Of a stretch of 64,000 nucleotides of DNA, positions 40,881 to 50,652 are shown in pieces (position 1 is the stretch's first letter; each line of letters begins with the position of its first letter). A program made the translations under genes and the position numbers. The notes under the pieces were generated by a model. The model was not told the origin of the DNA. It saw nothing but the letters and a program-made list of their open reading frames with translations, and searched no databases. The stretch comes from JAXGPP01 sp040766885. GTDB taxonomy: Bacteria > Planctomycetota > Planctomycetia > Pirellulales > Thermoguttaceae. Location of the stretch: the NCBI GenBank assembly GCA_040766885.1, contig JAXGPP010000002.1, positions 124,001 through 188,000 on the forward strand. The letters are read 5' to 3'.

Positions 40881-41636
40881 ATGCACGGCGGCACGGACAG
40901 CGATTCGGGAACTCGAGCGCGGCTGGCGTTTGCGGTGGAGCCGAATCGACGACGATTTCGGCTCCGCCTGGCCCGTTACCAGGGCTTGGCCGAGGCGGTA
41001 TCGGACTATTCTCGCTGGCACCCGGACGCCGCGGCGCGTCGGCTTCGACTGCTCGACGTCGGGGTTGGCAACGGCCGCTCGCTCCGTTATCTGGAGCCGA
41101 CCGGGGTTGCCGAAACGATCGACTTTTTCGGCGTCGACCTCAACGTTCGGCGCCTCCGGGGAGTGTACCGACCCCAGCGGTGGATGCTGCTGCGGGCGGA
41201 CGTCGAGTTCGGCTTGCCGCTGGCCGGCGCGAGCTTCGACATCGCAATCTGCGAGCAGGTACTGGAGCATCTTCTGTCGCCCGAACGGGTTCTGGCCGAA
41301 CTCGCCCGGATATTGCGCCCGGGCGGGCTGCTCGTACTTGGCGTACCAGTATTCCCTCCTGGAGTACGTTGCCTGCGCCAAGCGGCCGCCGGTTGGGCGC
41401 GACGCTTGGGTCGGGGAGGATCGCACCACCAGACCTTCTGCCGCCAGGGCATCGAGCGGCTGGTGTCGTCGGCGGGATTCACCGTCGAGCGCTGCCGCGG
41501 GTTCCGCATTCTCTCCGGAGGTCCGCTGGCGCCGCTGGAAGACTATGCCTGGTGGTATCGGTTCAACCGGCGCCTCGGCGATATCGCGCCAGGTCTCTGC
41601 ACTGAGGTGCAACTCCTGGCCAGAAGTCGAGGTTGA
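40881..41636 (+). CDS. Class I SAM-dependent methyltransferase
   Basis: 251 residues. Motif I is LRLLDVGVGNGRSLRYLEP (about 55-73). An acidic end of strand 2 (FFGVDLN) and CEQVLEHLLSPERVLAELAR with RILRPGGLLVLGVP follow, typical of Methyltransf_11/UbiE-like enzymes. The C-terminal lid contains HHQTFCRQGIERLVSSAGF. The substrate cannot be told. It follows the Gln-rich protein by 23 bp and converges on the histidine kinase gene. Confidence 0.85.
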   Translation: MHGGTDSDSGTRARLAFAVEPNRRRFRLRLARYQGLAEAVSDYSRWHPDAAARRLRLLDVGVGNGRSLRYLEPTGVAETIDFFGVDLNVRRLRGVYRPQRWMLLRADVEFGLPLAGASFDIAICEQVLEHLLSPERVLAELARILRPGGLLVLGVPVFPPGVRCLRQAAAGWARRLGRGGSHHQTFCRQGIERLVSSAGFTVERCRGFRILSGGPLAPLEDYAWWYRFNRRLGDIAPGLCTEVQLLARSRG

Positions 41637-41661
41637 GTCTGCGGCTCGTTGGAGCAGGCCT

Positions 41662-43986
41662 CTACAGCGGGTCCTGCTCCGTTGTCGGGGCCTCGATGAT
41701 GGGGAAGTCGACAACGATCCGAGTGCCTTCACCCGGCGCGCTTTCGATGAGTAGATTGCCGCCGAACAATTCAGCCCGCTCACGGATCCCTTCGAGCCCA
41801 AAGCGGTTCGGATCGACCCTCGCCGGATCGAAGCCGATGCCCCAATCCCGGACTTCGATGCGGACCCGATCATCCTGCTGGTCGAGGACGATGCGGACCC
41901 GCTTGGCGCGACTGTGGCGAAGCGCATTGTGGAGCGATTCCTGGACAATGCGAAAGATGGCCGTCTCGAGCGGCCACACCAGCCGTCCGAATCGCACGTC
42001 ATGGGAATAGTCAATCTCGACTTCAGTCTCGGATTCGCACACCAGGTAATCGATCGCCTTGACCAAGCCGTCGTCGTCGAGGATCGGCGGCCGCAATCCG
42101 CTCATCAGGCGTCGCGACTCGCCGATCGTCTGCTGCAACAATCCGAGTGCGCCATGGAACCCCTCGTTGATCGGAGCTTCGCAACGGCTGGAGACCTGCG
42201 AAAGCCCCCCTTGCAATGTCATCAGAGCGGCCGTCAAGGGTTGGGCGATGGCATCGTGGATCTCGTAAGCTGCGAGGCGGCGGTGCTGCTCGTAAACGTC
42301 CAGGAGGCGGCGGAGCCGATCTTGTTCCTGGAGCACGGCCTGCTCGGCACGCTTGCGCTCGGTAACGTCGAGCATCGAGACCACCACCAACGACTGCGTC
42401 TCCTCGCAACCGGGTGCCACCGCCAGCGAAAGCGCGACGTGGATCGGCTTGCCCCGCAGGGTGCGGTGCAGCGACTCGGCTTCGTAGCGGCGGCTTCCCT
42501 CGGCCAGCGCCACGAGGGCGTCGCGGAAGACATCTAGCCCGTGGTCGGTGAAGAACGATTCGAGATTGCCGAGGACCTCGTTCTTGTCGCTGGCTTCCAG
42601 CAGCGAGAGCGTGGCTTTGTTGACGTCGAGCACGTGCAACCGACGCAGGCACTCGGCGACCGCGCCAGGATGTTCGCCAAAAAACTTGCGGAAGTCACGC
42701 ACTCCCTCTTCGGCACGGTGCCGGAGAAAGTCGCGGATGGCTGAGAAATCCTCCAGCCAGAGCGCGATCGGCGAATCTTCGAACAACATGTAGTAGCGGC
42801 ATTCGCTTTCCCGGGTCATTCGCTCCGCCCGTTCCCGTTCAGCAATCTCGGCGACAAGACGGGCGTTGGTTGCAGCCAGTTCCGCAGTGCGTTCCTCGAC
42901 ACGGCGCTCCAATTCTTCGTGCGATTGCCGCAGTGCCTCTTCGGCATGCTTTCGATCGGTGATGTCGTGCGCCACCCAGACGACTCGCGCCGGCGCCGAT
43001 AGACCACGGATCGGCATCGTCCGCCCCTCAAACCAGCGGTGGCCGACCAGCACGTCGAGCGGGTATTCGACGACCTGCATCTTGCCGGTGCGAAGCGCTC
43101 GGCGAATCGCGTTCAACAGCGCCGCCGCGGTGTGCGGAGGCATCACCTCTTCGAGCGTGCGACCCAGCAACTGCTGCGAGGCCAGCCGTAAGAGTTCGCT
43201 CTCCGAGGTGAGGACGTCGAGGTAGCGCCCCTCCTCGTCGAGAATCAGAATCAGCTCGGAGACCGAATGGACGATGGCCTCCAGGCGAGCCTTGCTTTCG
43301 CCGAGGGCGTGTTCGGCCTGCTGGCGTGCCGACCGCTCGCGAATCGCGGTGATGCCATAAGCCAGGTTGTCGGCCAAGTCGGCGAGCAGGCGCACTTCCT
43401 CGTCGTCAAAGGCCTCCTCTTCCGGAGCATAGATGGCCAACGCGCCAAACGCCCGCCCGGCAGTGCATAAGGGCAGCCCGATACAGGAGGCATACCCCCG
43501 GCGACCTGCCTCCTCGCGCCAGGGTGCGAAATCGGGGTCGCTGGCGATGTTCTTGGTGATCGCTGGCCGACAGTGACGAATGGCTACGCCCACAGGCCCC
43601 CGGCCGCGCTCACGGTCTGCCCAGGTGATGTCGACCCTCTCCAGGTATCCCTCCTCGAAGCCGGCCTGGCCGACGGGTCGAACCGTCTGCGCGGCATCGT
43701 TTTCCGCGTATCCCACCCATGCCAGCCGATACCCGGCCGTATCGACGATGATGCGGCAAATCTCATTGAGCAGTTCCGGCTCGCTCACGCCGCGAACCAG
43801 GGCCCGGTTGCACTCGCTCAGTGCCCGCAGCGCGCGGTTCGTCTTGCGAAGTGTCTCCTCGGTGTGCCGCCGATCCCTGAGCTCGCGCAGGCTTTCTTGC
43901 TGAGCCAGTTCGAGAGCCGCGTTTTTCCGGCGGAGATCCGCGATTTCCCGGGAAAGGACCTCGGCCGTGGGATGTGGTTCGTTCAT
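41662..43986 (-). CDS. NarX/DegS-type sensor histidine kinase with GAF and PAS domains
   Basis: 774 residues without membrane segments, so probably cytoplasmic. A short coiled coil (1-60) leads to a GAF domain (about 65-220; CIGLPLCTAGRAFGALAIYA). Two PAS domains follow (about 235-355 and 400-555), each ending in a DITDRKHAEE/DVTERKRAEQ signature. HisKA_3 (about 575-640) has the phospho-acceptor in AAYEIHDAIAQPLTAAL. The HATPase has FRIVQESLHNALRHSRAKRV (N-box) and RDWGIGFDP (G-box). No response regulator gene lies nearby in this window, so it looks like an orphan kinase. Confidence 0.92.
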   Translation of the reverse strand: MNEPHPTAEVLSREIADLRRKNAALELAQQESLRELRDRRHTEETLRKTNRALRALSECNRALVRGVSEPELLNEICRIIVDTAGYRLAWVGYAENDAAQTVRPVGQAGFEEGYLERVDITWADRERGRGPVGVAIRHCRPAITKNIASDPDFAPWREEAGRRGYASCIGLPLCTAGRAFGALAIYAPEEEAFDDEEVRLLADLADNLAYGITAIRERSARQQAEHALGESKARLEAIVHSVSELILILDEEGRYLDVLTSESELLRLASQQLLGRTLEEVMPPHTAAALLNAIRRALRTGKMQVVEYPLDVLVGHRWFEGRTMPIRGLSAPARVVWVAHDITDRKHAEEALRQSHEELERRVEERTAELAATNARLVAEIAERERAERMTRESECRYYMLFEDSPIALWLEDFSAIRDFLRHRAEEGVRDFRKFFGEHPGAVAECLRRLHVLDVNKATLSLLEASDKNEVLGNLESFFTDHGLDVFRDALVALAEGSRRYEAESLHRTLRGKPIHVALSLAVAPGCEETQSLVVVSMLDVTERKRAEQAVLQEQDRLRRLLDVYEQHRRLAAYEIHDAIAQPLTAALMTLQGGLSQVSSRCEAPINEGFHGALGLLQQTIGESRRLMSGLRPPILDDDGLVKAIDYLVCESETEVEIDYSHDVRFGRLVWPLETAIFRIVQESLHNALRHSRAKRVRIVLDQQDDRVRIEVRDWGIGFDPARVDPNRFGLEGIRERAELFGGNLLIESAPGEGTRIVVDFPIIEAPTTEQDPL

Positions 43987-44255
43987 TCAGCAACCTGCCA
44001 TGAGGACCAAAGGCCCAGGATGATCGGGGATGCTGCAAGATGTAAGGCTTCAGGCTTCGGTATTTTAACGCAGCGCCCGGCAATTTTCCGCATCACCGAT
44101 GGTCTTTTCTCGAACTTGACGAAAAACTGCGGGAACGACCGGAAAACGCGGAATAGATTCAGGTGCAGGGGACGCGTGCCCTACCCAACAGCAGAAACGC
44201 ATGACACTGCTGCTCGATCAATCGAGTCGGCGCGGCAACTGCGTGCCCGAGACCG

Positions 44256-45059
44256 TCAAGGACTGCCTTGCGCCAAGCCGCCGAGGAGGTGTCCGATGGC
44301 GTACGCGGCCACCGCAGCGATCCCGCCGACCAACAGCATTTCCAGGCCGGACCGGACCCAATTCCGGGCGGTGATCCTGACCTTGACCGCCCCCAGGACG
44401 AAGAGCGTCAGCGCCGTGAGCAAGGTGGCCAGCAGAAAGGTGTTGGTTCCCAGCGGCGTGAGGTGGGCCACGACGAACGCCACCAGAGGCACGAAGCCGA
44501 AAGCACCAAAAGAAAAGAAGGTTACCAAGGCATTCCGGATCGGCGACTCGTCGGAACCGAAAATCCCTAGTTCTTCGATCATCATTAAGTCGACCCAAGC
44601 CTTTTTGTGACGGGCGAAGATCTCCACAATGGTTCGAGCGTCTTCCTCAGACATCCCTTTGGCGACATACAACTCGATCATCTCGCGGATTTCGCCTTCG
44701 GGGTAGTGTTCGACCTCCCACTCCTCGCGCCGCCGCTCCGCCCGGTGATATTCCTGCTCGGACTTGGTGCTCAGGTAGTCGCCGATCGCCATCGACAGTC
44801 CGTCTGCAATGAGGTTGGCGAACCCCAGGATCAGCACGACGCCGCTCGAGAGATCAGCTCCGGCAACCCCCGCTACTACGGCAAAAGTGGTGATGATTCC
44901 ATCGAGGCCACCGTAGACGGCGCTCTTGATGTACTGGCCGGTGGCGTGCTGGTGCCGCTCTTCAGCCCCGGCGCTTGCCGAGTGAGCGCGCCGGGAGGCA
45001 GTCAGATCTCCACGACGATACGCTTGACGTGCCTCATTCAGGTCGCGCGACAAACCCAT
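44256..45059 (-). CDS. VIT1/CCC1-family iron/manganese transporter
   Basis: 267 residues from ATG 45059 with GGAGGAG 10 nt upstream; the frame is open to 45101. The first helix carries AVYGGLDGIITTFAVVAGVA and the next GFANLIADGLSMAIGDYLS, diagnostic of VIT1/CCC1. A cytoplasmic Glu-rich metal-binding segment (EYHRAERRREEWEVEHYPEG, then EIREMI and EEDARTIVEIF) follows, then three C-terminal membrane helices. It would export or sequester Fe2+/Mn2+. The gene stands alone. Confidence 0.93.
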   Translation of the reverse strand: MGLSRDLNEARQAYRRGDLTASRRAHSASAGAEERHQHATGQYIKSAVYGGLDGIITTFAVVAGVAGADLSSGVVLILGFANLIADGLSMAIGDYLSTKSEQEYHRAERRREEWEVEHYPEGEIREMIELYVAKGMSEEDARTIVEIFARHKKAWVDLMMIEELGIFGSDESPIRNALVTFFSFGAFGFVPLVAFVVAHLTPLGTNTFLLATLLTALTLFVLGAVKVRITARNWVRSGLEMLLVGGIAAVAAYAIGHLLGGLAQGSP

Positions 45060-45487
45060 CCTCGAATTCTCCTCCCGCTTGGCCCGCCATGGCGGGGGCA
45101 AAGAGAGTCATCGTGACCGTTCAACCTCCGCCGGAAAGCAAGCATTATTGGTCTCGGACCATTCCGCGGGCAAGGATGGTCCTGCCAGCTCGAGACAATC
45201 CGCTACGCTATTTCGGGTGGGAATAACGGATTCTTGTTTATGACCCCAGATTCTGGTGGCAGAGGGTTGACTCGGCCGTGATGCTAGCACTAGACTCACC
45301 GTGATAATGATCGTCCGGTTTCGCAAGCCATCCCCTTTAGGACGGGGTGCGAGGCGTTTTCTGGCCGGGATGTGTTTGGATTCGAGCCACTCATGGACGT
45401 AAGCGCCATTTGAACTCGTCTTGAGACCAACTCGATCGGCTGAAGCGCCACGCGGAGTCCTGTCTTGCCAGGGAAGGAGTGGTGGCG
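45060..45487. other. Divergent intergenic region
   Basis: About 430 bp between the transporter (minus) and the first BON-like gene (plus). Promoters for both should lie here, but I see no convincing pair of boxes or repeat. Confidence 0.4.
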
Positions 45488-45721
45488 ATGACGCGCGTGT
45501 CTACTGCGGATTTGCAGCCGCGGGCTCAGGCGGCGCTGGAGGAGAGTCCAATCCTCGAACTCCGCGTCCTCCGGGTTCAGGGCCGCGAGAAGTCGCTCAT
45601 GCTTTGCGGCCGGGTGTCAAGCTTCTACCACAAGCAGTTGGCGCAGGAAGTGGTTCGCGCGGTCTGCCGCGAGTGCAACGAAGCGGACCTCGAACTGGTC
45701 AACTCGATTCGGGTTGAATGA
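45488..45721 (+). CDS. Small BON-like domain protein (first of two)
   Basis: 77 residues from ATG 45488, with GGAAGGAG 8 nt upstream. The pattern ILELRVLRVQGREKSLMLCG, then RVSSFYHKQLAQEVVRAVC and LVNSIRVE matches a BON fold (strand, strand with a Gly turn, YxKxLA helix, NxIxV strand). No signal peptide. A second BON-like gene follows 250 bp downstream. BON domains often bind membranes, metabolites or partner proteins; the partner is unknown here. Confidence 0.65.
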   Translation: MTRVSTADLQPRAQAALEESPILELRVLRVQGREKSLMLCGRVSSFYHKQLAQEVVRAVCRECNEADLELVNSIRVE

Positions 45722-45972
45722 GGCATGGATTCTTGGTTTTTCGCCCAGCGCAGTATCGGTCGGCGGCGGAATCGCCGTCGCCGGATGCGCTGGGGAGTGG
45801 CCGGCGCCGCAGTCGTGCCGGTACAGATTCACCACGACAGGCATTACTCTTGACGCGGTCGCCGTCCGCGTCGAGCAATTGTTTCGAGCGAGAGGGAAGC
45901 GGAAGCCCTCGGCGCGTTTCCGCCGTGACTGGCGCCAGGATGGTCCCGCCAGTCGCGCGCGAGGAGAGTACC

Positions 45973-46260
45973 ATGGATGATCTGTTCTGCGGCGGAGATC
46001 TCGTCTCGGTGTGGGACGGACTCGCCGACCGTCGGCGGGCGATGCCGCCGGCCGAAGCCGAACACCTCGCTGCCGCCATTGAGCGGGCGGTGTGGTGTGA
46101 AACGCGAGGCCGCGTGCGAAACCTGGGGGTCGAGGTCGGAAACGATGGCGTGGTCCTGACTGGGTTCTGCAATACGTACTACATCAAACAGATGGCGCAG
46201 CACGCGGCCATGTCCGTGCCCGGCAGTACGCCGCTGGCCAACGAAATCGAAGTGATGTAG
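45973..46260 (+). CDS. Small BON-like domain protein (second of two)
   Basis: 95 residues from ATG 45973 with GAGGAG upstream. VRNLGVEVGNDGVVLTGFCN, then TYYIKQMAQHAAMSVPGSTP and LANEIEVM match the BON pattern. The same YxKQxAQ helix occurs in the gene upstream, so the two look paralogous. The 45722-45972 gap holds a poor frame that begins at the stop of the first gene and has no recognisable content. Confidence 0.65.
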   Translation: MDDLFCGGDLVSVWDGLADRRRAMPPAEAEHLAAAIERAVWCETRGRVRNLGVEVGNDGVVLTGFCNTYYIKQMAQHAAMSVPGSTPLANEIEVM

Positions 46261-46352
46261 CGGCTACAGAACCCGGATTGACCGGGAAGCCTCCCGGTTT
46301 CCCACAGGCAAAACGACGGCATGTTGACGGCCACCGCGCCGCATCTTTCGGG

Positions 46353-47183
46353 CTACAGGCCCAACGGATCGCTGACTACCCCCTGCATGTGCTCTTCGAG
46401 CGGTTTCCGCTTCTCGGCCGCCCAGCGTTCTGCTGCCGCAACCACTTCCTCACGGGTAGAGGGTTCGGGGACGCCCTGGCGCAGGTACTCCAGGCACTCC
46501 TTGAGGAGTTCCTCGTACTGCGACTGGTATGGTGCTGCCTCCGTCGCCGCCGATTGCGGCAATTCGGCCGGTTCGGGGAACTTGCCCTGAGCCAGCGACT
46601 GGATCAGATCGGTGTTCGCCTGCGCCTGCTTCAACATCACATCGACAGAATGGACCTGCCGCTGAAGATCGTCGATCTGTCGCGCGGCGGCGGCCGCCAC
46701 ATCGCTCCTCCAGGCCTCTCGCTGCTCGGCAGTAATCGCTGGCGGCTGGGGAGCGGACACAACCGGTGCGGGAGCCGAGGGCTCGGCCTGCGGTGCGGCC
46801 CGAGACTGCTGCCAGACGATGTAGGCCGCCGGAATCGCAATCGCCGCGAACGCCAGTAGTGCGCCGGCGATCACCAGCACCGGCCGCCGGCGTTTGGGAA
46901 CAGCCTCAGTTGCCGGATCGTTGCCCGGCAATGCTGGCTGCCCTGCAGCCGATGCTGCTGGGCGTCCCATTGGGCAGCCGCAGTGAGGGCATTGGTCAGC
47001 CCGTTTGGAGATCGCCTTGCCGCAGTCGGGACAAGGCGTCAGTCGCGGGTCGGGAGCGTCGGACGCGGGGGCGTTGACCACGAATGCCGTGGCGCACCCG
47101 GGGCACTTCACGCGTTTACCCGAGAGATTGTCCGGCGCTTGGAACTTCCGCCCACAGCCGGGGCACGCCACATTGATGGGCAT
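46353..47183 (-). CDS. Membrane protein with two N-terminal zinc ribbons
   Basis: 276 residues from ATG 47183; the frame is open to 47342 but the extra N-terminus looks like noise. An MJ0042-type zinc ribbon (VACPGCGRKFQAP ... VKCPGC, about 5-30) is followed by a DUF-type zinc ribbon (CPDCGKAI ... CPHCGCPMG, about 50-75). One membrane helix (VLVIAGALLAFAAIAIPAAY, about 98-118) comes next. A C-terminal exposed region rich in Ala/Gln with coiled-coil potential follows. This layout is common in planctomycetes. Role unknown. Confidence 0.7.
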   Translation of the reverse strand: MPINVACPGCGRKFQAPDNLSGKRVKCPGCATAFVVNAPASDAPDPRLTPCPDCGKAISKRADQCPHCGCPMGRPAASAAGQPALPGNDPATEAVPKRRRPVLVIAGALLAFAAIAIPAAYIVWQQSRAAPQAEPSAPAPVVSAPQPPAITAEQREAWRSDVAAAAARQIDDLQRQVHSVDVMLKQAQANTDLIQSLAQGKFPEPAELPQSAATEAAPYQSQYEELLKECLEYLRQGVPEPSTREEVVAAAERWAAEKRKPLEEHMQGVVSDPLGL

Positions 47184-47384
47184 AGCTTCTTCGGTGTGTC
47201 TGCTGAGACTCTGGTGAAGTCCCGGCCGCAGCCGGGACCTGGGCCGACGACAAACCTTTCGCCCAGGGTATAACGGGCCGGAACGCAAGTCAACGCACAA
47301 GGTGCGGCGCGGCGGCCGCGGCGGTTTCCAGCCGTCGCTCACCCTGATACACTGACTTGGAGTGGGACTTTAGGGAGAACAGCG

Positions 47385-47969
47385 ATGTCGCTCAACCGCG
47401 AACAGGCACTGGAACTGCTTCATGACTGGACCAAGACCGATTCGCTCCTGAAGCACGCGCGGGCGGTGGAAATCGTCATGCGCGCGGCGGCCGCGCGCTA
47501 CGGGGGCCCCGAGGCCGATACGGATTTGTGGGCGGTCACCGGCTTGATCCACGATGCCGATTATGAGCAGTGGCCCGAGAACCATCCGCAAAGGACGGTG
47601 GACTGGCTCCGCCAGCGTGGCGAGGAGGAAATCGCCTACGCCGTCGCGTTTCACCAGGTGGCCTGGAACCTCCCGCCCAAGTCGCCTATGGACAAAGCCC
47701 TGCTTGCCTGCGACGAGTTGACCGGTTTCGTGGTGGCATGTTGCCTGGTACGTCCCGATGGAATCGCCTCACTCACTCCGCAAAGCGTGAAAAAGAAGCT
47801 CAAGGACAAAGCCTTTGCCGCCAAGGTCGACCGCCAGATCATCGCCCGGAGCATCGAGATTCTCGCGGTCGATCCGGCCGGACATATTGGTTTTGTGATT
47901 GAGGCCCTCAAGCCGCATGCCGCCGAACTGGGAATTGCCGGAAAAGGCAGCGCGGCAGATGCCGGTTGA
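47385..47969 (+). CDS. HD-domain hydrolase
   Basis: 194 residues. The family matches small HD proteins annotated as HDIG-type hydrolases: LLKHARAVEIVMRAAAARYG (first His), AVTGLIHDADYEQWPE (HD) and AVAFHQVAWN. A final helical domain runs LTPQSVKKKLKDKAFAAKVD. It overlaps cutA by 11 bp (its TGA lies within the cutA start region), so the two are likely co-transcribed. Substrate unknown. Confidence 0.8.
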   Translation: MSLNREQALELLHDWTKTDSLLKHARAVEIVMRAAAARYGGPEADTDLWAVTGLIHDADYEQWPENHPQRTVDWLRQRGEEEIAYAVAFHQVAWNLPPKSPMDKALLACDELTGFVVACCLVRPDGIASLTPQSVKKKLKDKAFAAKVDRQIIARSIEILAVDPAGHIGFVIEALKPHAAELGIAGKGSAADAG

Positions 47970-48306
47970 CGGAGACGGGCACGTGTCTGAGTTCATCCAG
48001 GTGATGACAACTACCGCCTCGGAAGACGACGCTCGGAAGATCGCCGGGGCGCTCGTCGAAGAGCGGCTTGCGGCCTGCGTGCAGGTCGTGGGACCGATCG
48101 CGAGTACCTACCGCTGGCGAGGCGCTGTGGAAAGGGCGCAGGAGTACCTCTGCCTCGTCAAGACTCGCGCCGAGGCCTACGGCCGCGTCGAAGAGCGGAT
48201 TCGCCAGCTTCATCCCTACGAAGTGCCGGAAATCGTGGCCCTGCCCATAACCGCTGCCAGTGCGGCTTACCTGGCCTGGATCGACAGCGAAGTGGCGCGG
48301 CAATAG
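47959..48306 (+). CDS. cutA: CutA-like divalent-ion tolerance protein
   Basis: 115 residues from ATG 47959; the next GTG (47983) is an alternative start. It matches CutA along its length: FIQVMTTTASEDDARKIAGA, then LVEERLAACVQVVGPIASTY, WRGAVERAQEYLCLVKT, and HPYEVPEIVALPI. CutA is a trimeric PII-like fold linked to copper tolerance. It overlaps the HD gene and converges on rtcA, ending 4 bp from its stop. Confidence 0.95.
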   Translation: MPVDGDGHVSEFIQVMTTTASEDDARKIAGALVEERLAACVQVVGPIASTYRWRGAVERAQEYLCLVKTRAEAYGRVEERIRQLHPYEVPEIVALPITAASAAYLAWIDSEVARQ

Positions 48307-48309
48307 GAG

Positions 48310-49353
48310 CTACCCGCGGCCGCGATCGACGCGGACCAGGTAGTCATTCTCGCCGAGTCTTTCCGTTGCGATTGCCAGCTCCATGAACTTCTCGAGCAGC
48401 CCGATGTGGGTCGTCGAGTGGAGCGACAAATGCGTGGTGCGGAACACGCCTCCACCCGTCCCCAAATGGGCGGCGATCGCCAACGGCAGCAAGAGCTGAT
48501 CGGCCAGGTGCTCTCCAACCGGCACACCGGCGTCGAGGTAATCGAGCGCCGCCTGGGCCGCGCGCTGGGCGACGGTCTCAGCGCGGACTCCCCGCTGCCC
48601 GAAGCCGACGAATACCTCGGTGATGTGCTCGAACTCAAGTTCGATCAGCACGGCGTTGCCCGGCCCCGGCGAGTCGTCGATCTCGACAACCTCCATCTCG
48701 CGCTCGTCCCATGCGGTCAGTTCGGCGATCGTCCGGCACTCACGCTCGCCGATATGCCGTGCGAGCCGGGCGACGAGAGCCGTTACCCGCCGGCGTTTCA
48801 GCGCGCCACGTTCAGTGAGCTCGAGCCACCCCAACTGCGGCTGCGGCCGGACGTGCACTCGAAAGCGGCCGCCGCCGACCGGATAGAAGCCGGGGCGGTC
48901 CAGCCGGGCGGTCACCTGCGGCCCAAGCCGATTGACGAGCGGCAGATAAGCCTCGGCGAGAAAGTCGAACGGCGGCGCGAAGGGGTTGTGCGTTCCGCCC
49001 TGCAAGTCGATCGTCGATTCGCCCGTCGCCACCAGCAGCGCCGGCAGGACCGTTTGCAGCACGAGTGTCGTGCTGCCGGCCGTTCCGACATCGAAGCGAT
49101 ACGCGCCGGGAACCACTCGGGCCGGCCGGAAGTCGAGCCGCGACGATCCCGTTTTGGCCCCGAGCACCTCTGCCTGCCCCACCTCGGCGGCCGCACGGAC
49201 GGCCGTCAGGTGCTGCTGCCGGAGTCCGGGCTTCTGCCGCCGCGCACGGATATTATCGATGACAACCGGCCGGCCGGTCACCAGCGCAAGCGCCAGCGAG
49301 GATCGCACGATCTGGCCGCCCCCTTCACCAAACGATCCGTCGATGGTCAACAT
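48310..49353 (-). CDS. rtcA: RNA 3'-terminal phosphate cyclase
   Basis: 347 residues from ATG 49353, where the conserved MLTIDGSFGEGGGQIVRSSL begins; the frame is open to 49401. Further RtcA motifs are GGTHNPFAPPFDFL, FYPVGGGRF, and the catalytic-His region GEHLADQLLLPLAIA. It converts an RNA 3'-phosphate to a 2',3'-cyclic phosphate with ATP. No rtcB or rtcR is seen here, so it is a stand-alone gene. The upstream neighbour on the same strand is a quinone oxidoreductase gene, 58 bp away. Confidence 0.95.
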   Translation of the reverse strand: MLTIDGSFGEGGGQIVRSSLALALVTGRPVVIDNIRARRQKPGLRQQHLTAVRAAAEVGQAEVLGAKTGSSRLDFRPARVVPGAYRFDVGTAGSTTLVLQTVLPALLVATGESTIDLQGGTHNPFAPPFDFLAEAYLPLVNRLGPQVTARLDRPGFYPVGGGRFRVHVRPQPQLGWLELTERGALKRRRVTALVARLARHIGERECRTIAELTAWDEREMEVVEIDDSPGPGNAVLIELEFEHITEVFVGFGQRGVRAETVAQRAAQAALDYLDAGVPVGEHLADQLLLPLAIAAHLGTGGGVFRTTHLSLHSTTHIGLLEKFMELAIATERLGENDYLVRVDRGRG

Positions 49354-49411
49354 GATTTGAGCGGGCGATCCCGTTTGCCGGGCGCGATGCCTCGCCTCCA
49401 CGCGGCGGCGG

Positions 49412-50413
49412 TCAGTCGCGGGTCGGTTCGAGCACGATCTTCCCGGCCAGTGTACCGGCGGCCCGCAGCGTGTTTTCCTCCTGCAACCGGTGCGCCTCGG
49501 CCGCTTCTGACAGCGCCATGACGCGACCGATCTGCGACCGCAGGCGACCTTCGCTCATCCAGCGGTTGATGTCTTCTGCAGCGCGGCGCTGCTCGTCGGC
49601 CGGGGCATTGAACATGGCGAAGCCGAACATCGAGCAGTCTTTGACGTAGAACGGCCCCACCGGAAAGGGCGGACGGGCATCGCGGCCGGCCATCACCACG
49701 AGGCGACCGCGACGGGCCAGCATGGCCACCGCCCGGTCGAAGTTCTGCTCGCGCAGCGTCTCCCACCATACATTGACCCCTTCCGGTGCAAAGCCGCGGA
49801 TGGCCGCATCGACGTCCTCCGTCTTGTAGTTGATCACCAGATCGGCGCCGAGGTTCAGGCAGAATTCTACTTTTTCCGCGCTTCCGGCGGTGGTGATCAC
49901 ACGCGCCCCCGCTGCCTTGGCCATCTGCACGACGCACGCGCCGACGCCTCCGGATCCGCCGTAGACGAACAGTGTTTCGCCCTGCTTGAGCCGGGCATCG
50001 CGGAACAGGCCGAGGTGGGCCGTGATGCCCACCAGGGCAATCGCTGCCGCGTCGCGGTCGCCCACCACGTCCGGAGTCCGATAGAGCCATTGCTCCTCTA
50101 CGGCCGCGTACTCGGCGAACGTGCCCTGCCGGCCGAGCAGGCCCTGGTTGCTCCCCCACACGCGGTCGCCTGGCCGGAGAAGCCTCGCCTCCGGGCCCAC
50201 CTCCTCCACCGTCCCCGCCAGATCGCAACCGATCACGAACGGCTTCGGTAACGGGAAGGCCACCATCCCCGAACGAATGTAGGTATCGATCGGATTGACC
50301 GATACGGTCGCCACCTTGACCAGCACTTGCGAACCGGTCGGTTGGGGCTTGGGCAGATCACCGTACACAATCTGCTCGGGTGGTCCGGGTTGGTCGATAT
50401 AAGCGGCTTTCAT
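49412..50413 (-). CDS. Zinc-free alcohol-dehydrogenase-type quinone oxidoreductase
   Basis: 333 residues of the MDR superfamily, QOR-like: MKAAYIDQPGPPEQIVYGDL start, VNPIDTYIRSG, FVIGCDLAGTVEEVG, and the nucleotide-binding YGGSGGVGACVVQMAKAAGA. The catalytic-zinc Cys/His pair and the four-Cys structural zinc lobe are absent, as expected for quinone reductases. It would reduce quinones or enones with NADPH. Confidence 0.9.
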   Translation of the reverse strand: MKAAYIDQPGPPEQIVYGDLPKPQPTGSQVLVKVATVSVNPIDTYIRSGMVAFPLPKPFVIGCDLAGTVEEVGPEARLLRPGDRVWGSNQGLLGRQGTFAEYAAVEEQWLYRTPDVVGDRDAAAIALVGITAHLGLFRDARLKQGETLFVYGGSGGVGACVVQMAKAAGARVITTAGSAEKVEFCLNLGADLVINYKTEDVDAAIRGFAPEGVNVWWETLREQNFDRAVAMLARRGRLVVMAGRDARPPFPVGPFYVKDCSMFGFAMFNAPADEQRRAAEDINRWMSEGRLRSQIGRVMALSEAAEAHRLQEENTLRAAGTLAGKIVLEPTRD

Positions 50414-50652
50414 GGCATATCCCGTCCTGGTTGCGATGCTGGGTTTGTTCTAACGGTACGCGGCCCGCCGCCGTGTGGCAAGGCGGGGGGAACGCCCGGC
50501 GTCGGGCTTTCGCTACCAGACGCACAGGCCGAACGCCAAGGACGGAGTCTCCCCCGATTCTCGCCGTCTCACGCCGCTGCGATGCTTTTGTGCATCGTAT
50601 GCTTGTTGCAACCATGCATCATTCCGCAGCAGGCAGATCGTCCGCAGTCGTC

